55,241 bases of DNA, from contig JADEZP010000003.1 of assembly GCA_015206805.1 (NCBI GenBank), positions 1 to 55,241 of the forward strand, read 5' to 3'. The translations under genes were made by a program, and so were the position numbers. Under the pieces are notes generated by a model, which saw nothing but the letters and a program-made list of their open reading frames with translations, was not told the DNA's origin and ran no database searches. Origin of the DNA: Quinella sp. 1Q7 (lineage in GTDB: Bacteria; Bacillota; Negativicutes; Selenomonadales; Selenomonadaceae). Below, piece after piece: positions 8,918 through 16,891 of the stretch (position 1 is its first letter; each line of letters begins with the position of its first letter).

Positions 8918-10264
8918 TTGATACTTGAGCGTCTGGAGCAATTACCCGTCGGCTCGTTCCATTACAAATTGCTGGTCGTGACGGGGCTGGGCTGGCTGTT
9001 CGATTCAATGGACACGGGCTTAATTTCGTTCGTGTTGCCGATACTTGCCAAGGAGTGGGGCTTGTCGCCCGAACAGGTCGGCTGGATTGGCTCCGTCGGT
9101 TTAATCGGTATGGCATTGGGCGCAGTGCTCGCGGGAACAATCGCGGACAAATTCGGTCGCAAAAATGTCTTCGCGGCGACGGTCATACTTTACAGCGTGG
9201 CGACGGGACTTTGCGCCGTGGCATGGAATTACGAATCGCTGTTGGTATTCAGATTTTTTGTCGGCTTCGGATTGGGCGGAGAACTTCCCGTTGCCGCAAC
9301 GCTTATGAGTGAGTACGCGCCGTCGGCACTGCGCGGGCGATTTATCGTCCTGCTGGAAAGTTTTTGGGGCGTCGGCTGGTTAGTTGCGGCGTTAATATCA
9401 TACCTGCTGATTCCGCAATTCGGCTGGCACATCGCGTTTATAATCGGCGCGTTGCCCGCAGTTTACGTCTTCCTGATTCGCCTGCACATGCCCGAATCAA
9501 TCCGCTACTTAATCTCCAAAGGTCGCGTCGAGGAGGCGCGGCAAATTATCCTGTCGCTTGAGCGCAAACTCGGCGTGCAAAGCAAACCGTTCGATAACGA
9601 CTTCGTGGACGAATCAACGCCGATATTCAAGCTCAACGTCTTCACGCTGTGGAAACCGTCATTCAGAGTTCGGACGCTCATGCTGTGGATTGCGTGGTTC
9701 GGAATTGTTTTCAGCTACTACGGAATTTTCATGTGGCTCCCGTCAATCGTCTTCGCGCAGGGCTTCGAGGTCGTCAAAACTTTTGAATACGTGCTGATAA
9801 TGACGCTGGCGCAACTGCCCGGCTACTTCGCGGCGGCGTGGCTTGTCGACGTTATCGGTCGGCGTCTGACGCTGTCGAGTTTCCTGCTTATGTCGGGCGT
9901 GTGCAGTTACTTCTTCGGCAACGCGGCGACGGCGTCGGATATTTTGATGTGGGGCGCGGCAATGAGTTTCTTCAACCTCGGCGCGTGGGGCGTCATCTAC
10001 ACTTACACGCCCGAACTTTACCCGACGGCGATTCGTGCGCTCGGCAGCGGCTGGGCGGCAGGTTTCGGACGTATCGGCGGAATGCTCGCGCCAATGCTCG
10101 TCGGCGTCTTACTCGTTCACGGCGCGCAAATGAATTCAATCTTCATGATGTTCGCGTCGGTATTCGTCATTGTGTCGATTATCGTCTTAAGTCTCGGCGT
10201 CGAAAGCAAACGCAAGTCGCTTGAAGAAATCGACGCTTCGTTCAAGGTCAAGACTACGCCATAA
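8918..10264 (+). CDS. MFS transporter, NiaP-like (nicotinate-type) family
   Basis: 448 residues and about 12 membrane segments; a proton-coupled inner-membrane importer. The N-terminus (LEQLPVGSFHYKLLVVTGLGW, then FDSMDTGLISFVLP) is characteristic of the NiaP/YceI branch that carries nicotinate and related aromatic acids. Loop 2-3 has the MFS motif DKFGRKN (near 77). RFFVGFGLGGELPVA and PTAIRALGSGW are also typical. The TTG start at 8918 is preferred because AAGGAG ends at 8909, leaving normal spacing; a GTG at 8909 would overlap the ribosome site. Substrate is inferred from family resemblance. The promoter and 5' end are duplicated upstream. Confidence 0.85.
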   Translation: MILERLEQLPVGSFHYKLLVVTGLGWLFDSMDTGLISFVLPILAKEWGLSPEQVGWIGSVGLIGMALGAVLAGTIADKFGRKNVFAATVILYSVATGLCAVAWNYESLLVFRFFVGFGLGGELPVAATLMSEYAPSALRGRFIVLLESFWGVGWLVAALISYLLIPQFGWHIAFIIGALPAVYVFLIRLHMPESIRYLISKGRVEEARQIILSLERKLGVQSKPFDNDFVDESTPIFKLNVFTLWKPSFRVRTLMLWIAWFGIVFSYYGIFMWLPSIVFAQGFEVVKTFEYVLIMTLAQLPGYFAAAWLVDVIGRRLTLSSFLLMSGVCSYFFGNAATASDILMWGAAMSFFNLGAWGVIYTYTPELYPTAIRALGSGWAAGFGRIGGMLAPMLVGVLLVHGAQMNSIFMMFASVFVIVSIIVLSLGVESKRKSLEEIDASFKVKTTP

Positions 10265-10278
10265 AAAATTTTCTGCAC

Positions 10279-10315
10279 AAAAAAAATCCCGCTCGGCTTG
10301 AGTGGGATTTTTTTT
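10279..10315. terminator. Bidirectional terminator
   Basis: AATCCCGCTC / GAGTGGGATT stem with A-run and T-run on either side, placed between the convergent niaP-like and azlD genes. Confidence 0.8.
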
Positions 10316-10619
10316 ATATGAACAGCTCCGTGACGAATACGACCGTGCAACATAACAGCGCGACTTTGAACAGACTGCCGCCGAACCATGCCGCAACGAC
10401 TCCCGCGACCAGTGCAAGCCCGCCCGAAATTTCCGACTGCGTGGCGCGGATTATCGCGGGGAACGTCATTACCGCAAGCGTGACGTATGGCACGTAATGC
10501 AGGAACGAACGCACCGTTACGTTTTTTATTTCGCCGCGAATCAAAGTCAGCGGCAGAATTTTTATCGCCAAAGTCACCGCGCTCGCAATCGCAATGTAAA
10601 CGTTGATGTCGTGCGTCAT
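10314..10619 (-). CDS. azlD: AzlD-family branched-chain amino acid exporter small subunit
   Basis: 101 residues with about four hydrophobic segments, the usual size for AzlD. With AzlC it forms a membrane exporter for branched-chain amino acids and analogues. It contains the FLHYVPYVTLAVMTFPAI stretch typical of the family. Its ATG overlaps the azlC stop by four bases, so the two are translationally coupled. It is the last gene of the long leftward block. Confidence 0.88.
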   Translation of the reverse strand: MTHDINVYIAIASAVTLAIKILPLTLIRGEIKNVTVRSFLHYVPYVTLAVMTFPAIIRATQSEISGGLALVAGVVAAWFGGSLFKVALLCCTVVFVTELFI

Positions 10620-11326
10620 TGATCGTCCTCCTTAATCGGATACAAAATTGCCGCCGCGCCCGCGATTAGAATTGTCAGCGCGATTGTCCTGTTGCCCGCC
10701 GAAATGTCTGGGAAGAAACTTTCGGCAAGGTAACTCAAAACGAAACTCACCGCGACTGCGCCGCCGATAATCTTGTCCTTACGGGCGGGCGGAATTATCA
10801 CGGCAAGGAACATTCCGTAAAGCGCGACGCTCAACGCACTCACTGCCGACGCCGAAAAAAAATTCCACGCAATGATGCCGCAAGCCGTGCCAATCGACCA
10901 GCCCGGCAACGCCGTCAACATTGCGCCGTAGTTGTAGAACGGATTCAGCCAACGTCCGCCGCGTGCAATCGAAATGCCGAAGAGCTCGTCCGTCACGTCG
11001 AAGCCGACAAAAATTCTGTGGTAAAACGGCGTGTCGGGCGAAAATTTTTGGCTTAAGACCGTGCTCATCAAAACGTAACGGGCGTTGGCAATCAGCGTCA
11101 GCATTGCAATTTCGATGTACGGCGCGTCCGAGCCGATAACCGTAAATGCCGCGTATTCGCCCGCCGACGCGTTGTTTAGCAGGCTGATAACGAATCCTTG
11201 CAACGGACTCAACCCGACGTACTTGGCGATAATTCCGAGCGAAAAGCTCACGACGAAATATCCCAGCCCAATCGGAATGCCGTCGCGGAAGCCGTCCATA
11301 AGTGCCTGCCGATTTTCAATCGTCAT
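10616..11326 (-). CDS. azlC: AzlC-family branched-chain amino acid exporter large subunit
   Basis: 236 residues and several membrane segments. It begins with FRDGIPIGLGYFVVSFSLGI, the AzlC signature, and contains NARYVLMSTVLSQKF, also typical. It partners with AzlD. Its start lies inside the 3' end of the amidase gene (11-base overlap), and its stop overlaps azlD. This packing points to one transcript with the amidase and perhaps the flagellar genes upstream. Confidence 0.9.
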   Translation of the reverse strand: MTIENRQALMDGFRDGIPIGLGYFVVSFSLGIIAKYVGLSPLQGFVISLLNNASAGEYAAFTVIGSDAPYIEIAMLTLIANARYVLMSTVLSQKFSPDTPFYHRIFVGFDVTDELFGISIARGGRWLNPFYNYGAMLTALPGWSIGTACGIIAWNFFSASAVSALSVALYGMFLAVIIPPARKDKIIGGAVAVSFVLSYLAESFFPDISAGNRTIALTILIAGAAAILYPIKEDDQ

Positions 11327-11975
11327 AAAAAATTAAACCGTCACTTTCGAGCTGCTCCCTCAAGCCGCGCATGAACGTCGGACCGGGATCAGTTTTAATT
11401 GCGTAATAATCCGGCACGAGCTCCACGCGAAGACCGCTTGCCCGCGCCGCGTCCTGCTGATAGTGCCCGAAGACATATTCAATCGTCGGATATTTCGCGT
11501 GCAGATATTTTATCAAGCGGACGTTCGCGGCAAGTTGCGCCTCCGTCAAATCTTCGCGCCCGTCGTAGCCGCCGACGTTCTCAATGCCGATTGCGCAGTA
11601 GTTGTAGCCGATTATGTGCCGCGCGAAATTTGTTTCGGGCATGAGCCGCCAAATCGTTCCGTCGCGGTCACAAAGGAATTGCGACGCGACGTTGAGCGTG
11701 CCGTCGTCGATTGAGCCGTCGGTTATCTTCGCCGCGCTAAAATATTTCCAAACCGATTCAAACGTGCCGAACGCCGTCCAATGCACGACGACTGCTCGCG
11801 GAACAATCTGCCGATAAATTTGCCCGTAGTGTTCAAGCGTGTATTCGTCGCCAAGTGCGTCGCGTTCGTCGCTCCACGGAATGAAATTGTCCACGAACGG
11901 CAAATCCTCCGCCCGCGCGACGTTGACTGCAAAAAAAATAACCGCCGCGCAGATTGCGGCAAAAAAATTTTTCAT
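11316..11975 (-). CDS. Secreted N-acetylmuramoyl-L-alanine amidase (Amidase_2 fold)
   Basis: 219 residues with a Sec signal peptide (KNFFAAICAAVIFFAVNVARA, cleavage after ARA near 22). The Amidase_2/PGRP core has putative zinc ligands at VVVHW (near 65) and GHYQQD (near 175), and an acidic DPGP motif (near 203) that also fits the family. It would cut the amide bond between muramic acid and the stem peptide in the periplasm. It lies 12 bases downstream of the lytic transglycosylase, so two wall hydrolases sit in tandem behind the flagellar genes, possibly for flagellar or septal wall opening (inference). Confidence 0.82.
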   Translation of the reverse strand: MKNFFAAICAAVIFFAVNVARAEDLPFVDNFIPWSDERDALGDEYTLEHYGQIYRQIVPRAVVVHWTAFGTFESVWKYFSAAKITDGSIDDGTLNVASQFLCDRDGTIWRLMPETNFARHIIGYNYCAIGIENVGGYDGREDLTEAQLAANVRLIKYLHAKYPTIEYVFGHYQQDAARASGLRVELVPDYYAIKTDPGPTFMRGLREQLESDGLIFYDD

Positions 11976-11987
11976 GACGCCACCCGC

Positions 11988-12851
11988 TCACTGAAACAAA
12001 TCCATCACGCGCCCGACGTAGTTGCGGGTCTCGGCGTAAGGCGGAATGCCTCCGTAGCGTTTGACTGCGGCGGGACCTGCATTGTACGCGGCAACGGCAA
12101 GCGGCACGTCGCCGTCGAAGGTGTCGAGCATCTGGCGGATATATTTCACGCCGCCGACAATGTTTTCGCCCTCGTCGTAGGGGTCGACGCCCAAACCTTC
12201 CGCAGTTTCGGGCATGAGTTGCATAACGCCGATTGCTCCGACGGGCGAAATTTCGTCCTGATTCATATCGGATTCGGCAATTGCAATGGCGCGCGCAAGT
12301 TTCGGGTCGACGCCGTATTCGTAAGCCGTCTGCATAACCAAATCCTCGGTCGGAATGACTTCGGCGTTCTTGCCGACGTAATTATCCTCGAAAATTTTAT
12401 CGTCGCGGCTCGGAACCTCAAGCTCGGTGTCGGGAGTTTCGACGCGTTCAATTTTCGGCGGCGTCGACGACTGCGGCTGATTGATTCTGCCGGGCAAAGC
12501 TTCTTCGCCGGGCAACGGATTCTGCGCGGGCGCAAGGGCGTCGGATTTTTTCGGCGCGGGTACGGGAGTTTCGACGCGATCCGCCTCGCGAAGGGCTTGA
12601 GCAACCTTGGCGGCGTTGGCAATGTCGTTTTCGTTGACGGGCTGTTTCATGTTCGGAACGGGCTGAACTTCGTCGGAAGCCTTCGTCGGCGTGACGGCAT
12701 GCAGTGACGCTTGCCGCGCAATTTCCCGCTCAAGGGTCGCTTGAAAGTCGCCGCTTATGCCGATTTTTTCTTCAATCTCGGTTATGCGCCGCCGAAGTTG
12801 ATCAATTCGTTGCGTCATGTTGACGCGCTCAATCGGTTGAATTTCAATCAA
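11988..12851 (-). CDS. Lytic transglycosylase (SLT domain) with N-terminal coiled region
   Basis: 287 residues. The TTG start at 12851 is supported by AAAGGAGTG ten bases upstream. Residues 1-40 form a short coiled coil (RIDQLRRRITEIEEKI). Residues 50-150 are a Pro/Ala/Glu linker. The SLT domain from about 165 has the catalytic Glu in AIAIAESDMNQ, then GAIGVMQLMPETAEGLGV and VAAYNAGPAAVKRYG. It cleaves the glycan strand. There is no clear signal peptide, so export may be through the flagellar apparatus or an unrecognised route. It follows fliJ directly, a position where many flagellar operons carry a wall-remodelling enzyme. Confidence 0.88.
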   Translation of the reverse strand: MIEIQPIERVNMTQRIDQLRRRITEIEEKIGISGDFQATLEREIARQASLHAVTPTKASDEVQPVPNMKQPVNENDIANAAKVAQALREADRVETPVPAPKKSDALAPAQNPLPGEEALPGRINQPQSSTPPKIERVETPDTELEVPSRDDKIFEDNYVGKNAEVIPTEDLVMQTAYEYGVDPKLARAIAIAESDMNQDEISPVGAIGVMQLMPETAEGLGVDPYDEGENIVGGVKYIRQMLDTFDGDVPLAVAAYNAGPAAVKRYGGIPPYAETRNYVGRVMDLFQ

Positions 12852-12881
12852 GATAAATCACTCCTTTGTAGGAACTGGGAA

Positions 12882-13328
12882 CTAGTTTCGCATGGACAGT
12901 TGCAAGCCGATTTCGTCAAGCAATTTCTGTTCCTCCGCAAGCAGTTCCGCCGTGTATTCGTTGAATCGCCGCTCTTTGAGCTGTTCGATACTTTTAAGGT
13001 ACGTCATCAGCTTCATCAGTGTTTGAAGTTTCTGCTGCTTATCCTGCGTCGCTTTAAGAATCAAATCTTGCTGCTGTTCAATCTGCACGCGCTTCCAGTT
13101 GAAAAAACTGTTGTACATCATGATTATATCGACGGTGATTGTTTTGCCCTCGGAAGTTTTGTTCGCGAATTCGGCTTGACCTTCCGCCAACTCGCGCAGT
13201 AAAACTTGCAGACGGGCGCGAAGTTCCTCAAGCTTGCGCGACGCTTCCGCAAACTTTTGCTCGGCGTCATCCTTCTTGCGCTTGGTAACTTTCAACAGCG
13301 TTTCCAACTGGAATTTGAATTTTTTCAT
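12882..13328 (-). CDS. fliJ: Flagellar export chaperone/stalk protein FliJ
   Basis: 148 residues, almost wholly coiled coil. The N-terminus KKFKFQLETLLKVTKRKKDD is the standard FliJ start. FliJ forms the central stalk of the FliI ATPase ring in type III flagellar export. It begins one base after the stop of the duplicated fliI tail. The same stop-C-ATG junction also exists at 13551-13557, where the original fliI ends, so the duplication copied the fliJ start codon too. Confidence 0.9.
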   Translation of the reverse strand: MKKFKFQLETLLKVTKRKKDDAEQKFAEASRKLEELRARLQVLLRELAEGQAEFANKTSEGKTITVDIIMMYNSFFNWKRVQIEQQQDLILKATQDKQQKLQTLMKLMTYLKSIEQLKERRFNEYTAELLAEEQKLLDEIGLQLSMRN

Positions 13329-13550
13329 GTCACTTACCGGAAATCTTCAGGAGTTTCTGCTTAGTGGCGTCGTAGGTGTCGACTTCGTAAATGCCTTGGC
13401 AGAGAAACTCGTTAATCGAATCAATCTTGCTTATCGCCTCGTCGATACGCTTGCCGGAGTCCTTGACGTAAGCCCCGATGTGAATCAAGTCCTCGGCGTC
13501 CTTGTAAACCGCCATAAGTGCACGCAACCTTTGCGCGGCTTGAAAAGTTT
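13326..13550 (-). pseudogene. Tandem duplicate of the 3' end of fliI
   Basis: 225 bases (75 codons) that repeat 13551-13775 with few changes. The open part encodes RALMAVYKDAEDLIHIGAYV and the rest of the FliI tail to ISGK, then the same stop. Differences include DSGKRIDEA against GSSKRIDEA. The frame is intact over 65 residues, and its start would be an internal Met without an obvious ribosome site. It separates fliI from fliJ. It is either untranslated spacer or a small FliI C-terminal domain peptide. Confidence 0.85.
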
Positions 13551-13554
13551 CATG

Positions 13555-14880
13555 TCACTTACCGGAAATCTTTAGGAGTTTCTGCTTAGTGGCGTCGTAG
13601 GTGTCGACTTCGTAAATGCCTTGGCAGAGAAACTCGTTAATCGAATCAATCTTGCTGATCGCCTCGTCGATGCGCTTGCTGGAGCCTTTGACGTAAGCCC
13701 CGATGTGAATCAAGTCCTCGGCGTCCTTGTAAACCGCCATAAGTGCACGCAACCTTTGCGCGGCTTGAAGGTGTTCGGGCGCGACGACCTCGACCATAAC
13801 GCGGCTGACGCTTGCAAGCACGTCGATTGCGGGATAATGATTCTGCGCGGCGATTGAACGGCTCAAGACGATGTGCCCGTCCAAAATTGAGCGCACGGCG
13901 TCGGCAATGGGTTCGTTCATGTCGTCGCCGTCGACAAGCACCGTATAAATCCCAGTGATTGAGCCCGTGTCCGAAGTGCCCGCACGTTCCAAAAGTTTCG
14001 GCAACAGCGCAAAGACCGACGGCGTATAACCGCGCGTGGCGGGCGGCTCACCGATTGTCAAGCCGACTTCGCGTTGCGCCATTGCAAAGCGCGTCACGGA
14101 ATCCATCATCAGAATAACCTTGTGCCCCTGGTCACGGAAATATTCGGCAATGGCGGTTGCAGTCATTGCGCCCTTGATTCGGACAAGCGCGGGCTGATCA
14201 CTCGTTGCGACGACGACGACCGAACGTTTGAGACCTTCCTCGCCTAAGTCGCGCTCAATGAAGTCACGAACTTCACGACCGCGCTCGCCGACAAGTCCGA
14301 TAACGCTGATGTCCGCTTCGGTGTTTCGGGCAATCATCGACAGCAACGTTGACTTGCCGACGCCCGACCCCGCCATTATGCCGATACGTTGACCGTCGCC
14401 CATTGTTATGAGCCCGTCAATCGCACGCACGCCGACGTAAAGATTTTCCGTGATTCGCGGTCGCGTGAGTGGGTGCGGCGGCGCGGCTTGCAACGGATAA
14501 AATTCCGTCGACAGTATCGGTCCGAGCCCGTCCATCGGGTTGCCCAATCCGTCAAGCACGCGTCCGAGAAGTTCTTCGCCGACTTTGACTTGCAATGTCT
14601 TTTGCGCGGCGACGACTTCGCAACCGGGTCCGACGCCTTGCATTTCGCCAATCGGCATGAGCATGACGAATCCTTCGCGGAAGCCGACGACCTCTGCGGG
14701 AATGGGCGGCACGTTCGGAAACTTCGACATAATGTAACACAGTTCGCCGACGCTGACGGTCGGTCCCTTCGTCTCGATGACCAGCCCGACAACTTGCGTG
14801 ACCTTGCCCGTCAATTTAATCGGGACGCACTCGTTTATGGCGTTCGTGAGTTTTTGCAGGTTGATGTCGTTTTTAATCAT
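13555..14880 (-). CDS. fliI: Flagellum-specific ATPase FliI
   Basis: 441 residues, full family length. It powers flagellar type III export as a hexamer on the cytoplasmic face. It has a Walker A (MAGSGVGKST, near 172), VGERGREVRDF, Walker B (VILMMDSVTRFAMAQREVG) and the C-terminal helical domain. Its ATG lies within the last codons of the EVE-like gene (overlap of 8 bases), so translation is coupled to a non-flagellar gene. The C-terminal 75 codons are duplicated just downstream. Confidence 0.95.
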   Translation of the reverse strand: MIKNDINLQKLTNAINECVPIKLTGKVTQVVGLVIETKGPTVSVGELCYIMSKFPNVPPIPAEVVGFREGFVMLMPIGEMQGVGPGCEVVAAQKTLQVKVGEELLGRVLDGLGNPMDGLGPILSTEFYPLQAAPPHPLTRPRITENLYVGVRAIDGLITMGDGQRIGIMAGSGVGKSTLLSMIARNTEADISVIGLVGERGREVRDFIERDLGEEGLKRSVVVVATSDQPALVRIKGAMTATAIAEYFRDQGHKVILMMDSVTRFAMAQREVGLTIGEPPATRGYTPSVFALLPKLLERAGTSDTGSITGIYTVLVDGDDMNEPIADAVRSILDGHIVLSRSIAAQNHYPAIDVLASVSRVMVEVVAPEHLQAAQRLRALMAVYKDAEDLIHIGAYVKGSSKRIDEAISKIDSINEFLCQGIYEVDTYDATKQKLLKISGK

Positions 14881-15307
14881 TGTTTACCGAAGCCTCAATC
14901 GATTTGATGTAAGCCAAAACTTCCGCGTTCACTCGAAACGGCGACTGAATCTTGGACTTCAAACCGTGAGCGCACAACTCGGCGTAAGACAGCTTTTCGC
15001 GGGCGGCGGCGGGAAATTTTTTCGTTGCAGTAAGTCTGACATAAAAATCGTCGGGTTCCGAGTAGCCGTGCTCAAATTCGTCGTTCTCCGTGCCCTGCGG
15101 CGGAATATTCACGGCGTCCACCCTGCACCGCCAATAAATCATCTGCGCGGGCGAAGTTGCGTAAATGTAAACCGTGTCGCCGACCGCGATACTTTTCAGC
15201 CGACCTTGACCCCAAGGGAGCGTTCGGAGCGTCTCAAAGGCTCTGTCGACCTCGTACCAATACGGACGTTTTTTGTTGACGCAGACGGGGAAAATCCACG
15301 CGCTCAT
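14873..15307 (-). CDS. EVE-like (PUA-fold) domain protein
   Basis: 144 residues. It begins SAWIFPVCVNKKRPYWYEVD and continues through WGQGRLKSIAVGDTVYIYAT and MIYWRCRVDAVNI. This matches the EVE/PUA-like fold, which binds modified bases in DNA or RNA and is common near restriction or toxin modules. The start at 15307 overlaps the PIN toxin stop by four bases (ATGA), and its own end overlaps fliI. It is one part of a three-gene insertion in the flagellar operon. Function is inferred from the fold only. Confidence 0.72.
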   Translation of the reverse strand: MSAWIFPVCVNKKRPYWYEVDRAFETLRTLPWGQGRLKSIAVGDTVYIYATSPAQMIYWRCRVDAVNIPPQGTENDEFEHGYSEPDDFYVRLTATKKFPAAAREKLSYAELCAHGLKSKIQSPFRVNAEVLAYIKSIEASVNND

Positions 15308-15726
15308 TGCAAATCGCCTCCGCGCCAGTTGACGAAGATCAAGCCCTTGACGCGCCCGAAATGTCTGGTGTTGGAAGTGACGAGCGTGCAATCGTTGACA
15401 ATCGATATTGCGGCAATGTAAATGTCGTTGTACTCAATCATTTGCCTGTGGCGGAGCTGAATGTAAATATCAACGGCTTTTTTTATCGTCGTCAAATCGT
15501 CGCGGTCAAGGTAAAGCGGCTTGGCAGTTCTGTACAAAAATTGAAACGCCGTAAGTTTTCGAGTCTTGCCTGCCGCCTTCAAGCCGCGAACGACTTCGTA
15601 ATACACGATTGACGGAATAAACAATTCGTCGTTATTTTTTTCAGCCGCCGCAAAGTAACGCATAACTTCGGGGTCGCCGCGCAGAATATCGCTGACGACA
15701 TTTGAATCTAAACAATACTTAGCCAT
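15304..15726 (-). CDS. PIN-domain ribonuclease toxin (VapC-like)
   Basis: 140 residues. KYCLDSNVVSDILRG carries the first PIN acidic residue (Asp near 7). YYEVVRGLK gives the Glu (near 43), and YNDIYIAAISIVNDCTLVTSN gives the later acidic residues. VapC-type toxins cut RNA, often tRNA, and are held by a small antitoxin. The start at 15726 lies inside the upstream antitoxin gene (8-base overlap), and the stop overlaps the EVE-like gene. The sequence AKYCLDSN is the usual short N-terminus, so upstream in-frame residues were excluded. Confidence 0.85.
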   Translation of the reverse strand: MAKYCLDSNVVSDILRGDPEVMRYFAAAEKNNDELFIPSIVYYEVVRGLKAAGKTRKLTAFQFLYRTAKPLYLDRDDLTTIKKAVDIYIQLRHRQMIEYNDIYIAAISIVNDCTLVTSNTRHFGRVKGLIFVNWRGGDLQ

Positions 15727-15964
15727 AAAGTGCCGCCTTCCTGGCTTCTTCAGCCGCCATGTATTCGCCGAGTGCGTCTTTCTCGTCGTCGTCAAGCAAT
15801 TCGGACATCGCTTTTAAAGCTTCGTAAGTGTTGCGCCGCGATTTATGTTTTTCCGTCACTTGAAGAAGATCGTTATTTTTGATCGTTTCAACTTCGACAC
15901 GCAAGGCGTCAATGTCGCTTTGCATTTTGGTAAGCATGGCTAAAATTTTTTCTTCGTTGGACAT
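15719..15964 (-). CDS. Small antitoxin-like protein partnered with the PIN toxin
   Basis: 81 residues. The N-terminal half is a coiled coil (KILAMLTKMQSDIDALRVEV). A charged tail follows (LLDDDEKDALGEYMAAEEA). No DNA-binding fold is obvious. The start follows AGGAGG. Size, order and 8-base overlap with the PIN gene argue for the antitoxin role. It begins only 12 bases after the fliH stop, so the module rides on the flagellar transcript unless an internal promoter exists. Confidence 0.65.
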   Translation of the reverse strand: MSNEEKILAMLTKMQSDIDALRVEVETIKNNDLLQVTEKHKSRRNTYEALKAMSELLDDDEKDALGEYMAAEEARKAALYG

Positions 15965-15976
15965 GGTAACAACCTC

Positions 15977-16891
15977 CTATCGATTGAGCACGCTTTGAAT
16001 GGCGGACTTCATAAGGTTGAGCTGCGTGGACAGGCGGGCATCGACATCGCCGTTTGGCGTTTCAATGACGCAGTCGCCGGGCTTAAGTGCCTCGTCGGAA
16101 ACAATTTCGATTATGGCGGTGCCGTCGGTGAGCATGGACTGAAATTCACTGCGCGCCATTAAAATCAAATCGTAGCTGTAGGGCTCGACGTGAATTTTAA
16201 TTTCCTTTTGGTCGCGGACGTGTTTAATCGCCTCGCGCACGACGGGCAGAATCACTTGCGGCACGTCAAGGAAATGTTGCGGCAAAATTTTTTCAATGGC
16301 AAGCATCACGACCTTAACAACGTCGTCCTCGGCGCGAATGAAATATTCAGCCGTCTGCTCCTTGGCGTCTTGAATGGTTTTTTGCGCGTCGTCGTTGGCT
16401 TTGCGGACGATTTCGGCAAGTTCGTCCTCAATGTGATCTTTGCCGTCTTTAATGCCGTCAGCTTTGCCGTCCTTGTAGCCGTCGTCGTAGCCGGATTTTT
16501 GCGCCTCCTCGCGAACGGTTTTAAGCAGTTCCTCGGATTCTCGCTTGGTGTCGGCGATAAGTTTGTCGGCTTGAGCGCGGGCGTCGTTGCGAATTTTGCG
16601 GGCTTGATTTTTGATTTCCTCGGCTTGAAGGCGGATTCGTTGCGCGTCAAGCAAAGTAACCAATGCCGCTTTCGTCTGCCGTTCAAGTTGAGCTGCCTCG
16701 GCGTAAATTTTGTCGAGAACTTCCTGCGGAACGCCGCGTTCGGCTTCGGATGTCGCGTCGGACGCTTGAACGTCGGCTTGCGAATCGTCGGCGGCTTCGG
16801 ATTCGGGCTCCGCTTCGACGACGGGTTTGGGCTTCGAGCCGATTATCACGGGCGCGCCGACTGTCCTATAACGAAAAATATTTTTATACAA
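15977..16891 (-). CDS. fliH: Flagellar assembly protein FliH
   Basis: 304 residues. FliH binds FliI and keeps it in check at the export gate. The TTG start at 16891 sits inside the end of fliG, with CTCTCCTT (complement AAGGAGAG) at normal spacing; it gives YKNIFRYRTVGAPVIIG, a common FliH opening. Residues 30-65 are acidic linker, 70-185 a long Ala/Glu/Lys coiled coil with Gly-rich GYDDGYKDGKADGIKDGKD near 155, and the C-terminal 120 residues a VATPase-E-like domain ending ARLSTQLNLMKSAIQS. In most operons fliI follows directly; here a toxin module intervenes. Confidence 0.9.
   Translation of the reverse strand: MYKNIFRYRTVGAPVIIGSKPKPVVEAEPESEAADDSQADVQASDATSEAERGVPQEVLDKIYAEAAQLERQTKAALVTLLDAQRIRLQAEEIKNQARKIRNDARAQADKLIADTKRESEELLKTVREEAQKSGYDDGYKDGKADGIKDGKDHIEDELAEIVRKANDDAQKTIQDAKEQTAEYFIRAEDDVVKVVMLAIEKILPQHFLDVPQVILPVVREAIKHVRDQKEIKIHVEPYSYDLILMARSEFQSMLTDGTAIIEIVSDEALKPGDCVIETPNGDVDARLSTQLNLMKSAIQSVLNR

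Noticed and set aside
11781-12707. Plus-strand open frame of 308 codons
   Set aside because: It lies opposite the amidase and transglycosylase genes, both with strong motifs.
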